This document shows, one piece after another, positions 1-8,379 of a stretch of 47,789 bases of DNA. The translations under genes and the position numbers were made by a program. The notes beneath the pieces were generated by a model. It had not been told where the DNA came from. It was given only the letters and a program-made list of their open reading frames with translations, and did not search any database. Numbering within the stretch: the stretch's first letter is position 1; the number at the start of each line of letters is the position of its first letter. Source of the stretch: Candidatus Coproplasma excrementigallinarum (GTDB taxonomy: Bacteria; Bacillota; Clostridia; Christensenellales; Borkfalkiaceae); assembly GCA_018714625.1 (NCBI GenBank), contig DVNE01000034.1, forward strand, positions 1 to 47,789. The letters run 5' to 3'.

Positions 1-21
1 CGCGCGGAAAGATTCCGCGCG
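1..21. repeat. Perfect hairpin at window edge
   Basis: Bases 1-9 (CGCGCGGAA) are the exact reverse complement of 13-21, with a 3-base loop. A T-run follows at 30-35. It may be the transcription terminator of a gene lying to the left of the window, but the T-run is 8 bases away from the stem, so this is uncertain. Confidence 0.45.
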
Positions 22-96
22 CCACGCCCTTTTTTACCTGCGCGCCACGCCATTTATTCGTGCGCCACGCCCTTTTTTACCTGCGCGCCACGGCTT
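17..96. repeat. Four short tandem repeats (20-23 bp)
   Basis: The core GCGCGCCACGCC (or close to it) begins at 17, 40, 60 and 83. Copies 1 and 3 are followed by the same T-rich tail ending TTTTTTACCT. Together they form a small tandem array in non-coding DNA. No function is evident. Confidence 0.7.
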
Positions 97-253
97 TCGG
101 TATCTTGCAATGTTTAAATTTTGCCGCTGACATATGCCTTTTTTTGTGCGCATACATAATATGGATTGTGCGCATATCGCCGCACAGGCTACCTTGAAAA
201 ATATAAAGTTTATGCGGTGAATTTAATTTCACACAAATTTAACGCTGACGGTA

Positions 254-282
254 TTGACATAACAGCTCCGCGGCCTTATAAT
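254..282 (+). promoter_or_regulatory. Sigma-A promoter of the ABC transporter operon
   Basis: TTGACA at 254-259, a 17-bp spacer and TATAAT at 277-282: a perfect consensus promoter. Transcription would start near 289, leaving a leader of about 87 bases before the ATG at 376. Confidence 0.85.
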
Positions 283-322
283 TAAGTTGAAAATATGTAA
301 AGGGTAAAAACAATTAACAGTA

Positions 323-344
323 TTGTCGTATTTTTATATGACAA
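323..344. promoter_or_regulatory. Palindromic candidate operator (MarR-type)
   Basis: Half sites TTGTCGTA (323-330) and TATGACAA (337-344) form an inverted repeat matching at 7 of 8 positions across a 6-base centre. It lies just downstream of the predicted transcription start, where a bound repressor would block transcription. The operon's third gene encodes a MarR protein, the obvious candidate to bind it. The assignment is inference. Confidence 0.45.
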
Positions 345-375
345 ACTTAAAAATCGTCAGTCGTTGAGGTGATTT

Positions 376-1152
376 ATGGGATACGTCAAATTTGTACGCA
401 CCAAAGAGAGCGAACAGCCTGCCGCTAATGCCGCAAAGCAAAATTCCGGACACAGCTTTGTTGAATTTACCGATGTCAGCAAGCACTACACAATGGGTTC
501 AAACATCATAAAGGCGGCAAACGGTGTAAATTTTAAAATTGAAAAGGGCGAGTTTTGCGTTATAGTCGGCCCTTCGGGCGCAGGCAAGACCACCGTTTTG
601 AATATGCTCGGCGGCATGGACGCCGTAACTTCGGGCACTATCCTTGTCGACGGCGTAAAGGTAAGCTCGTTCAATGAAAGACAGCTCACCGAATACCGCC
701 GCTACGATGTGGGCTTTGTGTTCCAGTTCTATAACCTCATTCAGAACCTCACTGCGCTCGAAAATGTGGAGATAGCTTCTGAAATCTGCAAAAACCCGCT
801 CGACGCCGAAAAGACGCTCGAAGAGGTGGGGCTTGCAGACAGAATGAAGAACTTCCCCGCACAGCTTTCGGGCGGCGAACAGCAGAGGGTCTCCATTGCG
901 CGCGCCATTGCCAAAAACCCCAAACTTCTGCTCTGCGACGAGCCCACGGGCGCGCTCGACTACGAAACGGGCAAAAACATTCTCAAACTTCTGCACGACG
1001 TCTGCCGTAACAGCGGCAAGACCGTCATAGTTATAACGCATAACAGTGCAATAACGCAGATGGCCGACAGGGTAATTCACATAAAGAACGGCACCGTCGT
1101 CGGCGAGGAAGTCAACCCCGACCCCATGGATGTTTCGCTCATAGAGTGGTAA
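376..1152 (+). CDS. ABC transporter ATP-binding protein, MacB/LolD type
   Basis: This 258-residue cytoplasmic ATPase powers the FtsX-like permease encoded next to it. Visible motifs are Walker [10 protein letters not shown] (from residue 65), the signature LSGGEQQR (from about residue 164), Walker B LLLCDEP just after it, and a switch histidine in VIVITHN. The family couples ATP hydrolysis to mechanical work or export of peptides, antibiotics or lipids at the membrane; the substrate cannot be read here. A roughly 28-residue polar N-terminal extension precedes the usual family start. The ATG at 376 is supported by GAGGTGA upstream. It is expressed from a consensus promoter with a palindrome in the leader and is followed by permease and MarR genes, an arrangement typical of drug- or peptide-responsive exporters in Firmicutes. 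Confidence 0.93.
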   Translation: MGYVKFVRTKESEQPAANAAKQNSGHSFVEFTDVSKHYTMGSNIIKAANGVNFKIEKGEFCVIVGPSGAGKTTVLNMLGGMDAVTSGTILVDGVKVSSFNERQLTEYRRYDVGFVFQFYNLIQNLTALENVEIASEICKNPLDAEKTLEEVGLADRMKNFPAQLSGGEQQRVSIARAIAKNPKLLLCDEPTGALDYETGKNILKLLHDVCRNSGKTVIVITHNSAITQMADRVIHIKNGTVVGEEVNPDPMDVSLIEW

Positions 1153-1397
1153 TATATTTTTAAACCGCTTTACAGGTACGCACCTTTGTGCGCAAGGCCG
1201 CAAGCAATGCAACAACAGCCACAGGGCAAACACAAGCTTGTAAACAGCGCCGCATAAAATGTCTGCCTGCGCAAGTCATATGCAATATAATATAAAGTTT
1301 AAGCGGCGCAAGGCTGTAAACAGTTGCATAACGGATAGTCGGCAAACAGTTTTAAACCGCTAAGATTTCTGCCTGCACGGAATTCAGTGAGGTATAT
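1153..1397. other. 245-bp gap inside the ABC operon, with short repeats
   Basis: No convincing gene is present. TTTTAAACCGCT occurs at both ends of the gap (near 1158 and 1353) and a CATATG palindrome lies at 1277-1282. No clear terminator separates the two ABC genes, so cotranscription remains likely despite the unusual gap. Confidence 0.5.
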
Positions 1398-4109
1398 ATG
1401 AAAAAATTTACAAAAAATATCGTAAAGGAATTCAAGCACAGTTTTGGCAGGTTCCTTGCAATCATGGCCATAATTGCGCTTGGCGTGGGATTTCTTATAG
1501 GCATATCGCAGGCCACGCCCGACATGAAGACCTCTATGTCGGACTTCCTCTTCGAAAATGAGGCTTACGACGTGGATATAAAGTCTGCCTACGGCCTCAC
1601 GCTTTCCGATATAGAGGGCATCGCCGCCGTTCAGGACGACGATGGCGAGGACGTCGTCTCCGCATATATGCCCGCCGTGACCAGTTCGGTTATGGCCAGC
1701 ATAGACGGCGCAAAGGCCTCCGCCGTAAACCTCATAGGCCTCGATTTTTCGGTAGTTTCGGGCGACAGCGTACGCGACGGAAAGAGCGCCTACCTCAACC
1801 ATATGACGCTGCTCGAGGGCTCGTTCCCGCACGAGGGCTTAAAGGACGCGGACGGCAACGAAATACCCCTTTCGCAGCAGGTGGTTGCAGAGCGCTCCAA
1901 TAACTACTTTGCCGAAGTTGAGGTTGGCGACAGGATATCGCTCTCATCTGAGATAGACACCTCCTCGAGCACTTACGGCGACATATACGCGCAAAAGCAA
2001 TTTACCGTAGTGGGCATAGTTTCCTCGCCCGACTACTTCTATCGCGACGCGCGCGAGATAACGACGATAGGCACGGGCGTGGTAAACCTCGTAATATACG
2101 GCAACTACACGCCTTCGGACGAGGTCGAAAACGACGTCTACGACCTCACCAAGCCGAACACTCCGTTCTACGCGCTCAATCTTTCGCTGCTCGGCAAACC
2201 TATACGCGAGGAGAGCATTCTGTATACCGACCTGTGGGTGCAGATAGCGGGCGTGGAGGACTACGAGCATTTCTACACCGACTACAAGGACTATGTTCTG
2301 AACAGGGCCGCCTTTATAGAGGATTTGGGCGCGCAGATAAACGCCGCCATCAACGCCGATATAGAGAGCAATACGCTGATAGGCGGAATGCTGCCCGCCA
2401 ACGCAACGTGGTACGTGCTCGACCGCGGCAGCACCAACGTAAGCTACGTAAGCTTCGACATGAACGTCGAAAAGGTGGAGGATATTGCGGGCGTGTTCCC
2501 CATATTCTTCATAGTCGTTGCGGCGCTCGTCGCGCTCACCTCCATGACGCGAATGGTTGAACAGGACAGAATGCAGATAGGTACGCTCAAGGCGCTCGGC
2601 TATAAAGAGGGCACTATTATGATAAAGTACCTCGTCTACTGCATACTCGCCTGCCTGATAGGCGTAGTCGTGGGCATACTGCTCGGCTTCTCCATAATGC
2701 CCAGCATTTTCTGGAACGCCTACAAGACGATGTACTTCCTGCCCTCGCTCTACCTCGGTTTCTCGTGGTATATAGCACTCGCTGTAGTGTTCGGCTCGCT
2801 GGCAATAATCATTGCCGTAACCATGTTTGCCTGCCGCGCCACCACCAAGGAGCGCCCCTCCGTACTCATGCAGCCCAAGGCGCCCAAGCCCGGCAAGCGC
2901 ATACTTCTGGAGCGCTGCACCCCTATCTGGAAACACATAACCTTCCGCTGGAAGGCCACCATCCGCAACATATTCCGCTATAAAAAGAATATGGTGCTCA
3001 CAATAGTTTCCGTGCTCGGCTGCACGGCGCTCATACTCACGGGCTTCGGCCTCGGGGACAGCGTCGCCGCAGTCACCGACCTGCAGTACAGCCGAATAGT
3101 GTTCTACGATACCTCTATAAGCCACAACGCCGCGCAGGAGGGTGCGGAGGACGGCGAACTTGCTGCTTACCTCAATTCCCTGGACGCGGCCGACTATACC
3201 GACGTATATACCGAAAACGGCCAGCTTGCGATAGGCGACGGCGAAACGCGCTCGCGCGAGAGCGTAGATTTGTACGCCGTGGCGGACGAGGAGGTGTTTT
3301 CTCAGTTTGTAAGCCTGCATATAAGGGGCTCGGGCAAGCGGATAGACTTAAGCCAGGGCGGCATAGTCGTACCCGAAAATATTGCCACGGTTTATGACTT
3401 GTCTGCGGGCGACGACATAACCTATGTCACTGCGGGCAGGGTAACTTTAAACCTCAAAATACTTGCCGTGTGCGAAAATTACACCGGTTCCAATGTGTAT
3501 ATGAGCGCCTCTGCGTTCTCCGATGCAGTCGCTCAGGCGGGCGGCACGGTGGATACCTCGCCCAATACCTACCTGGTAATATACGGATACGGCTCTGATA
3601 CCGAGCGGATGGACGAGGACGCGCAGCGCCTGCTCTCCGATACATCGGTTACGGGCGTGGAGTTCACCTACACAACCGTGCAGACCTTCAGCTCCATAAA
3701 CCAGACAATGAGCTTTGTAATACTCATTCTCGTCGTGTGCGCGGGCGCGCTGGCGGCGATAGTGCTCTACAACCTCACCAACATAAACATAGACGAGCGC
3801 CGCAAGGAGATAGCTACTCTCCGCGTTCTCGGCTATACCAAGTGGGAGGTCGCGGGCTATATCTACCGCGAGAGCATAATTTTGACGATAGTGGGCGCGC
3901 TGTTCGGACTGCTCGTCGGCTGGCTGCTGCATATGTTCATAATAGGTAGGGTAAGCAGCGTGTGGATGATGTTCGGCACGGCCATATCGCCGCTCAGCTA
4001 TCTGTGGGCGTTCCTTATAACCATAGGCTTCGCCATAGTCGTCTATGCGTTCATGCTCATAAAGCTGTACAGAATAAACATGGCCGAATCGCTCAAGTCA
4101 AACGAATAA
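1398..4109 (+). CDS. FtsX-like ABC transporter permease (903 aa)
   Basis: This is the membrane partner of the ATPase upstream. An N-terminal membrane helix (about residues 17-37) is followed by a large extracytoplasmic segment. A first FtsX-type membrane block lies at about residues 370-480 (IFFIVVAALVALTSM, then several helices). A second extracytoplasmic segment and a C-terminal FtsX block from about residue 770 complete it. Each block carries the charged cytoplasmic loop typical of FtsX domains (QIGTLKALGY and EIATLRVLGY). The length of about 900 residues with two FtsX domains fits the large Firmicutes permeases of this class rather than MacB. The start at 1398 has GAGG upstream (AGTGAGGTATAT). 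Substrate unknown; export or envelope stress response is inferred from the family. Confidence 0.92.
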   Translation: MKKFTKNIVKEFKHSFGRFLAIMAIIALGVGFLIGISQATPDMKTSMSDFLFENEAYDVDIKSAYGLTLSDIEGIAAVQDDDGEDVVSAYMPAVTSSVMASIDGAKASAVNLIGLDFSVVSGDSVRDGKSAYLNHMTLLEGSFPHEGLKDADGNEIPLSQQVVAERSNNYFAEVEVGDRISLSSEIDTSSSTYGDIYAQKQFTVVGIVSSPDYFYRDAREITTIGTGVVNLVIYGNYTPSDEVENDVYDLTKPNTPFYALNLSLLGKPIREESILYTDLWVQIAGVEDYEHFYTDYKDYVLNRAAFIEDLGAQINAAINADIESNTLIGGMLPANATWYVLDRGSTNVSYVSFDMNVEKVEDIAGVFPIFFIVVAALVALTSMTRMVEQDRMQIGTLKALGYKEGTIMIKYLVYCILACLIGVVVGILLGFSIMPSIFWNAYKTMYFLPSLYLGFSWYIALAVVFGSLAIIIAVTMFACRATTKERPSVLMQPKAPKPGKRILLERCTPIWKHITFRWKATIRNIFRYKKNMVLTIVSVLGCTALILTGFGLGDSVAAVTDLQYSRIVFYDTSISHNAAQEGAEDGELAAYLNSLDAADYTDVYTENGQLAIGDGETRSRESVDLYAVADEEVFSQFVSLHIRGSGKRIDLSQGGIVVPENIATVYDLSAGDDITYVTAGRVTLNLKILAVCENYTGSNVYMSASAFSDAVAQAGGTVDTSPNTYLVIYGYGSDTERMDEDAQRLLSDTSVTGVEFTYTTVQTFSSINQTMSFVILILVVCAGALAAIVLYNLTNINIDERRKEIATLRVLGYTKWEVAGYIYRESIILTIVGALFGLLVGWLLHMFIIGRVSSVWMMFGTAISPLSYLWAFLITIGFAIVVYAFMLIKLYRINMAESLKSNE

Positions 4110-4322
4110 TTTTAATTGGGTCGGGTCCGCAAAACATAATCGGACGGCACATATGGCCCGACGAATGGAATTTTCTGCGACATATCTGACTGGACTTGCA
4201 GGACTTTCTGCGGCAAATTTTGCCTGATGTATGAAAGTTTGCGGCATATATGGCCGTGCAGATAATCTTTGTACAGCGGATAAAGGAAGTTTTTGCGGGC
4301 GTTGCCCGCACGGGAGAGTGTT
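4110..4322. other. Gap with CATATG/CATATATG elements
   Basis: This 213-bp interval has no gene. It contains CATATG at 4150-4155 and CATATATG at 4246-4253, members of the palindromic family that recurs between genes throughout the window. No terminator is visible, so the MarR gene may be read from the operon promoter. Confidence 0.5.
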
Positions 4323-4778
4323 ATGGATAAAGTGGAATTGCGCAACGCGCTTTTGGAGCAGCTCTGGCGCATGTACAGAATGGATATAATGCTGTATCTT
4401 CGCGAATTTCTTGTGGGCGAAACGGCGCTTATGGAGTATATAGCAATGGCAGGCAGGGCGGTCACGCCTACGGAGATAAGCGAAGAGGCGCATCTCAGCC
4501 GCGCGCGCACGGCAAATATCCTGCGCTCCCTGCGCGAAAAGGGCTACATCTCAATGGAGATGGACGAGGAGGACAGGCGCAGAATGAATGTCACCGCCAC
4601 ACAGTCGGGGCTGAAGTACTTAAAGGGCAAGCACGAGTATGTGGAGAGCTATCTGGACAGATATGTCGAGGTGCTGGGCGAAAAGAACATCTCTGACCTC
4701 ACCGCGCTTTTAAAGGTGACTGCCGACAGCGAGGCCGAGCTCGTTTCGCGCTTCGGCTCGTCCGCGGGCATAAAATAA
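4323..4778 (+). CDS. MarR-family transcriptional regulator
   Basis: This 151-residue winged-helix DNA-binding protein contains the MarR-type recognition region (TPTEISEEAHLSRARTANILRSL) and the wing (KGYISMEMDEEDRRRMNVTAT). MarR proteins bind palindromic operators as dimers, usually as repressors released by a small ligand. As the last gene of the ABC operon it probably controls that operon, and the palindrome at 323-344 is the candidate site. The ATG at 4323 is chosen because GGGAG lies just upstream; an in-frame start at 4293 has no such site and would add an atypical N-terminus. Confidence 0.9.
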   Translation: MDKVELRNALLEQLWRMYRMDIMLYLREFLVGETALMEYIAMAGRAVTPTEISEEAHLSRARTANILRSLREKGYISMEMDEEDRRRMNVTATQSGLKYLKGKHEYVESYLDRYVEVLGEKNISDLTALLKVTADSEAELVSRFGSSAGIK

Positions 4779-4874
4779 GTAGCGGGCATAAAGCAAGGTA
4801 TTTTAAGTCCGCACTCAGAAAGTCTGTGACAAGTGATGTGCTTTAAAGTGCGTTTTAAAAAAATATATAAAAGG

Positions 4875-4909
4875 TTTTAAGCGCGCGGCAGAATGCCGCG
4901 CGCTTAAAA
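4875..4909. terminator. 16-bp perfect hairpin between convergent genes
   Basis: 4875-4890 pairs perfectly with 4894-4909 across a GAA loop, with a GC-rich core flanked by TTTTAA/TTAAAA. It sits between the convergent MarR and DUF378 genes, where a bidirectional terminator is expected. Read on the plus strand no clean U-run follows. On the minus strand a T-rich stretch begins four to six bases later. Confidence 0.65.
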
Positions 4910-4943
4910 ATTGCCCGAAAAAGTTTTCAGCGCATAAAATAAT

Positions 4944-5189
4944 TTAACGCGCCCTCTGCTTTTTCATCTCTTCCCTGCGGGTAAGGCGCAGACCCCAGCC
5001 CGAAATAATGGGCGAAATTATCAGCCAAAGCGCCGCAACGGCAATAAGCACGTAAATGGTTATAGAACCTGCGGTGCGGGGGCCCTGGAATATCCAGCTT
5101 ACAAGGTTGAAGTCGAATATGCCGTAGAGACCCCAGTTGAGCGCGCCTATTATGCAGAGAATATAGGCAATAAAATTTGCAATCAACAT
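4944..5189 (-). CDS. DUF378 small membrane protein
   Basis: This 81-residue protein begins with a membrane helix containing the DUF378 hallmark IIGALNWGLYGIFDFNLV, then a short loop and a second helix (YVLIAVAALWLIISPII), and ends in a basic tail. DUF378 proteins (YuzA-like) are small two-helix membrane proteins of unknown function. The ATG at 5189 is preceded by AAGGAG at good spacing, so a longer in-frame version starting at 5267 is rejected. It is a stand-alone gene convergent with the MarR gene. Confidence 0.85.
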   Translation of the reverse strand: MLIANFIAYILCIIGALNWGLYGIFDFNLVSWIFQGPRTAGSITIYVLIAVAALWLIISPIISGWGLRLTRREEMKKQRAR

Positions 5190-5261
5190 AGCGTTATCTC
5201 CTTGCAAATAAGTATGCCCGCAATTTAAGCAACTATGCGCGGCGGTAAAAGAATAAAAGTA

Positions 5262-5290
5262 TTGCAAATCGCCTTAAAATGTGGTAAAAT
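5262..5290 (+). promoter_or_regulatory. Sigma-A promoter for the reductase gene
   Basis: TTGCAA at 5262-5267, 17-bp spacer, TAAAAT at 5285-5290, about 50 bases upstream of the ATG at 5346. Confidence 0.6.
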
Positions 5291-5345
5291 ATTCGTTGTA
5301 AACAGCACGCTGCGCAAAATTGTGCATATTAATGGGGGGATTTTT

Positions 5346-6356
5346 ATGAGGACTGCAATTTACGGCGCGGGCGCCATGGGCACGGTGCTCGGCGCATACA
5401 TAACAAAAAACGGCGGCCAGGTCGACCTTATTTCGCGCAACCGCGAACATATTCTCGCCCTTAAAAAGGGCGGCGCTCACATAACGGGCACGGTGGATTT
5501 CACCGTAAAGGTCAGCGCCCTCCTGCCCGAGGAGATGCAGGGCAGGTACGACGTCATCTTCCTTATGACAAAACAGCGCGAAAACAGGCGCACGGTGGAG
5601 TTTCTTCTTCCCTACCTTGCCGAGGACGGCATAATATGCACCACGCAGAACGGCATACCCGAGCCCTCGGTTGCCGAAGTGGCGGGCGAGGCGCGCACCT
5701 GCGGCTGCGCGGTATCGTGGGGCGCAACATTCAAAGGCAGGGGCGAAGCCGTGCTTACCACGCGTACAGACGGCCTGGAATTTGCACTCGGCACGCTCTA
5801 TACCAATTTTGAAAAGCTGGGCGCGGTCAAAGATATTCTCTCCCTTATGGGCAGGGTGCAGCTTGAAAAAAATTTCATAGGCGCAAGGTGGTCAAAGCTC
5901 ACCATAAACTGTGCCTTTTCCGGCATTTCCGCCATAACGGGTATGACCTTCGGCCAGATATGCGATAATAAGTATGCCCGCAAGGTGGCGCAGGCCATAT
6001 TAAAGGAGTGCTTCGATATAGCCATAGCAAGCGGCATAACGCCCGCAAAGGTGCAGGGTCACGATATCGCCGCCCTGCTTGGCTACCGCACGGCGCTCAA
6101 AAAATTCATATCCTACTTAATCATTCCCATCGCCATGAAAAAGCACCGCGACCTCGTTTCGGGAATGTATTACGACCTTGTTTCCGGTAAAAAGTGCGAG
6201 GCCGACCTCATTAACGGCGTAGCCGTAAAATATGGCGCGCGCGTGTGCAGGCCTGCCGTACTCAACGGCCTGGTGGTAAAAACGGCGCACCGCATAGAGG
6301 ACGGCGAACTGTCAGTCTCGGAAGAAAATCTTTCGGTATTCCGCGAATATATCTGA
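5346..6356 (+). CDS. Ketopantoate reductase family protein (ApbA/PanE)
   Basis: The 336-residue protein has an N-terminal Rossmann NADP-binding motif (GAGAMG at residues 7-12). A C-terminal helical domain carries the family segment beginning ARWSKLTINCAFSG, whose lysine and asparagine match the catalytic region of 2-dehydropantoate 2-reductase. The family reduces 2-ketopantoate to pantoate for coenzyme A synthesis, but many Clostridia paralogues act on other 2-keto acids. No panB or panC is adjacent, so the exact substrate is open. The ATG at 5346 follows a G-rich ribosome binding site (TGGGGGGA) and places the Rossmann motif at the very N-terminus, as usual. Confidence 0.85.
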   Translation: MRTAIYGAGAMGTVLGAYITKNGGQVDLISRNREHILALKKGGAHITGTVDFTVKVSALLPEEMQGRYDVIFLMTKQRENRRTVEFLLPYLAEDGIICTTQNGIPEPSVAEVAGEARTCGCAVSWGATFKGRGEAVLTTRTDGLEFALGTLYTNFEKLGAVKDILSLMGRVQLEKNFIGARWSKLTINCAFSGISAITGMTFGQICDNKYARKVAQAILKECFDIAIASGITPAKVQGHDIAALLGYRTALKKFISYLIIPIAMKKHRDLVSGMYYDLVSGKKCEADLINGVAVKYGARVCRPAVLNGLVVKTAHRIEDGELSVSEENLSVFREYI

Positions 6357-6439
6357 ACCTTAAGGGAAAATCCGTCTTTCGGCTGAATAAAAAATCTGTC
6401 TTTTCAAAAAAATACAAAGTTGCTTAAAAAAAGGCCTGG

Positions 6440-6451
6440 GCGCATATGCGC
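6440..6451. promoter_or_regulatory. Perfect 12-bp palindrome GCGCATATGCGC
   Basis: Centred on CATATG and placed immediately upstream of the ribosome binding site of the hydrolase gene at 6464. It belongs to the window-wide CATATG/CATATATG family. Function unknown. Confidence 0.45.
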
Positions 6452-6463
6452 AGAGGAGGCGTT

Positions 6464-7393
6464 ATGGAAGATATTTATTACCCTTCGGCGGACGGAGTGC
6501 ACACCATTCATGCGTGCATATGGCGTCCCGAAGGCAGCGTCTGCGGCATTTTGCAGATAATACACGGAATGGAGGAGTACGGCGCGCGCTATTCGTCTTT
6601 TGCCGAAGAGGCCGCCCGCCGCGGCTTTCTCGTCTGTGCCGAAGACCACCTCGGACACGGCCAGACCGCCGCAAAAGAGGAGCGTGGACACTTCCCCAAA
6701 GACGGCGCCGAGCTGGTTTTAAGCGATATATATGCCCTTTCGCTGAGGGTGAGGGAGTACGCGCCCAAAGTGCCCTTTATAATAATGGGGCACAGCATGG
6801 GCTCTTTCTTCTGCCGCGAATACATTGCGCGCTACGGCAGTCAGTGTGCCGCCGCAATAATAATGGGCACGGGCTATAAGGACGGCGCAACGCTGTTCTT
6901 TGCAAAACTTCTCACCAAACTTGTCGGTGCGGTGAAGGGACGCGGCTACAAGAGCAAACTTATATCTTCCCTGGCGTTCGGCGCGTACAACAAGCGATTT
7001 TCGCCCGCAGAAACGGGCTACGAATGGCTCTCGGCCGAGGGCGGCAATGTGCGCAAGTATGTCGCCGACGAGCTGTGCGGCTTCGGCTTTACCTGCGGCG
7101 GATATGCGGGACTGTTCAGCATTATGTCCAAGGCGTGTTCGTCTGCGGCCTTCCGCGCCGTCCCCAAGGAGCTTCCCCTGCTTATTGTGTCGGGTGCCGA
7201 CGACCCTGTCGGCGACTACGGCAAGGGCGTAAAAACGGTCTGCAATAAATATAAAAAGGCGGGCGTAAAGGATGTTTCACTCATACTTTACAGCGGTGCG
7301 CGGCACGAAATTCTAAACGACTTCTGCGGCGCGCAGGCGTGCGAGGACGTGCTGTCCTTTATGCAAAGGCACTGTAAAAATGCCGTTGAATAA
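6464..7393 (+). CDS. Alpha/beta hydrolase, lysophospholipase/monoglyceride lipase type
   Basis: This 309-residue serine hydrolase shows the nucleophile elbow GHSMG (Ser111), an acid residue in the segment VSGADDPVGDYG and the catalytic histidine in YSGARHEIL near the C-terminus. These are the order and spacing of the COG2267 lysophospholipase group. No signal peptide is visible, so it should act in the cytoplasm, cleaving ester bonds of lipids or small acyl compounds. The ATG at 6464 has AGAGGAGG upstream. It is the first of three unrelated-looking alpha/beta hydrolases in a row, followed by an ATP-grasp ligase, which suggests a shared pathway. Confidence 0.88.
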   Translation: MEDIYYPSADGVHTIHACIWRPEGSVCGILQIIHGMEEYGARYSSFAEEAARRGFLVCAEDHLGHGQTAAKEERGHFPKDGAELVLSDIYALSLRVREYAPKVPFIIMGHSMGSFFCREYIARYGSQCAAAIIMGTGYKDGATLFFAKLLTKLVGAVKGRGYKSKLISSLAFGAYNKRFSPAETGYEWLSAEGGNVRKYVADELCGFGFTCGGYAGLFSIMSKACSSAAFRAVPKELPLLIVSGADDPVGDYGKGVKTVCNKYKKAGVKDVSLILYSGARHEILNDFCGAQACEDVLSFMQRHCKNAVE

Positions 7394-7501
7394 GGCATAT
7401 ATGCTGCTCTTTTGATTACAATACAAAATGCCGCGTCAGCGGTTTAAAATACGGCGGCGTATGAACGCCGCGCCTTAAGACTTTTTATACGAGGCTTTTT
7501 T
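7394..7501. other. Gap between hydrolases with CATATATG and hairpin
   Basis: CATATATG lies at 7396-7403. A GC-rich inverted repeat (GGCGGCG...CGCCGC, about 7450-7476) is followed by a short T-run, so it may be a weak terminator or attenuator before the next gene. GAGG shortly upstream of 7502 serves as the ribosome binding site. Confidence 0.4.
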
Positions 7502-8266
7502 ATGGTTCACAAATGGGAAATTGCCATACCGCAGCTCACGGGTGAGCGCAAGCGCAGGGCGTACGTCTATCTGCCCGTCGACTATCAGGAGGAAGCGCCC
7601 CGCCGCTACCCCGTAATGTATATGTTCGACGGTCACAACCTCTTTTTTGACGAGGACGCAACTTTCGGCAAGAGCTGGGGTATAGGCGAATATCTCGACT
7701 ACACCCATACAAAAATAATAATCGCCGCCGTGGAGTGCAATACCGAGGGCAACGGCAGGCTTGAGGAGTATTCTCCCGTAAATTTCTATATGCCCGACGG
7801 CACATTCATACGCGGCAGGGGCAAAAAGTATATGGACTGGCTCGTCAAGGAGTTCAAGCCGTACATAGACGGCAGTTTCCGCACCCTGCAGGACAGAGAG
7901 AATACCGCCATAGGCGGCAGTTCCATGGGCGGACTTATGTCTTTATATGCCCTGGCCGACTACAACAGGTACTTTGCGCGCGGCGCAGCGCTTTCGCCCA
8001 GTCTTTGGGTGGGCGGAGGAATGCCGCAGTTTCTGTCAAAGGCGGCCTTTTCCCGCCCCACGCAGCTGTATATGGACTATGGCAGCAAGGAGTTTTCCAA
8101 CCACTACGGCCAGCGCGGCATCTTTGCCGAGGCAACCTCAGGCCTTATAAAAAAGGGCGTGTTCGTCACCTCGCGCATTGTTCCCTACGGCACTCACAGC
8201 GAGGCATCCTGGCAGCGCCAGTTGCCCGTAATGTTCAATTCCCTCGGCTTTGAAGGGGAATTTTAA
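7502..8266 (+). CDS. Alpha/beta hydrolase, esterase D / enterochelin-esterase-like
   Basis: This 254-residue protein resembles COG2819-type hydrolases. It has the motif YPVMYMFDGHNLF near the N-terminus, a nucleophile elbow GGSSMGG with Ser141 as predicted nucleophile, and a C-terminal histidine in YGTHSEASW. Family members hydrolyse siderophore esters, S-formylglutathione or acyl esters; the substrate here is unknown. There is no signal peptide. It lies between two other hydrolases and probably works with them. Start at the ATG at 7502. Confidence 0.86.
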   Translation: MVHKWEIAIPQLTGERKRRAYVYLPVDYQEEAPRRYPVMYMFDGHNLFFDEDATFGKSWGIGEYLDYTHTKIIIAAVECNTEGNGRLEEYSPVNFYMPDGTFIRGRGKKYMDWLVKEFKPYIDGSFRTLQDRENTAIGGSSMGGLMSLYALADYNRYFARGAALSPSLWVGGGMPQFLSKAAFSRPTQLYMDYGSKEFSNHYGQRGIFAEATSGLIKKGVFVTSRIVPYGTHSEASWQRQLPVMFNSLGFEGEF

Positions 8267-8343
8267 GGAAATATTTAAGCAAAACTTAAAGGGCAATTTG
8301 CCATTTTTGATTGTTGCTAATCAATAAAAAATGCGTTAATCGC

Positions 8344-8355
8344 GGCATATATGCC
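8344..8355. promoter_or_regulatory. Perfect 12-bp palindrome GGCATATATGCC
   Basis: Lies about 25 bases upstream of the esterase start at 8380. A second inverted repeat, TTGATT...AATCAA, lies just before it (about 8307-8325). No U-run follows either, so regulation or a structural role is more likely than termination. Confidence 0.4.
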
Positions 8356-8379
8356 ATGCAATTTTAAGTCAGGTGTTCG

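Noticed and set aside
1944-3320. Minus-strand frame of 458 codons opposite the FtsX-like permease
   Set aside because: No recognisable domain; antisense to a clear gene. Strong third-position bias leaves antisense frames open.
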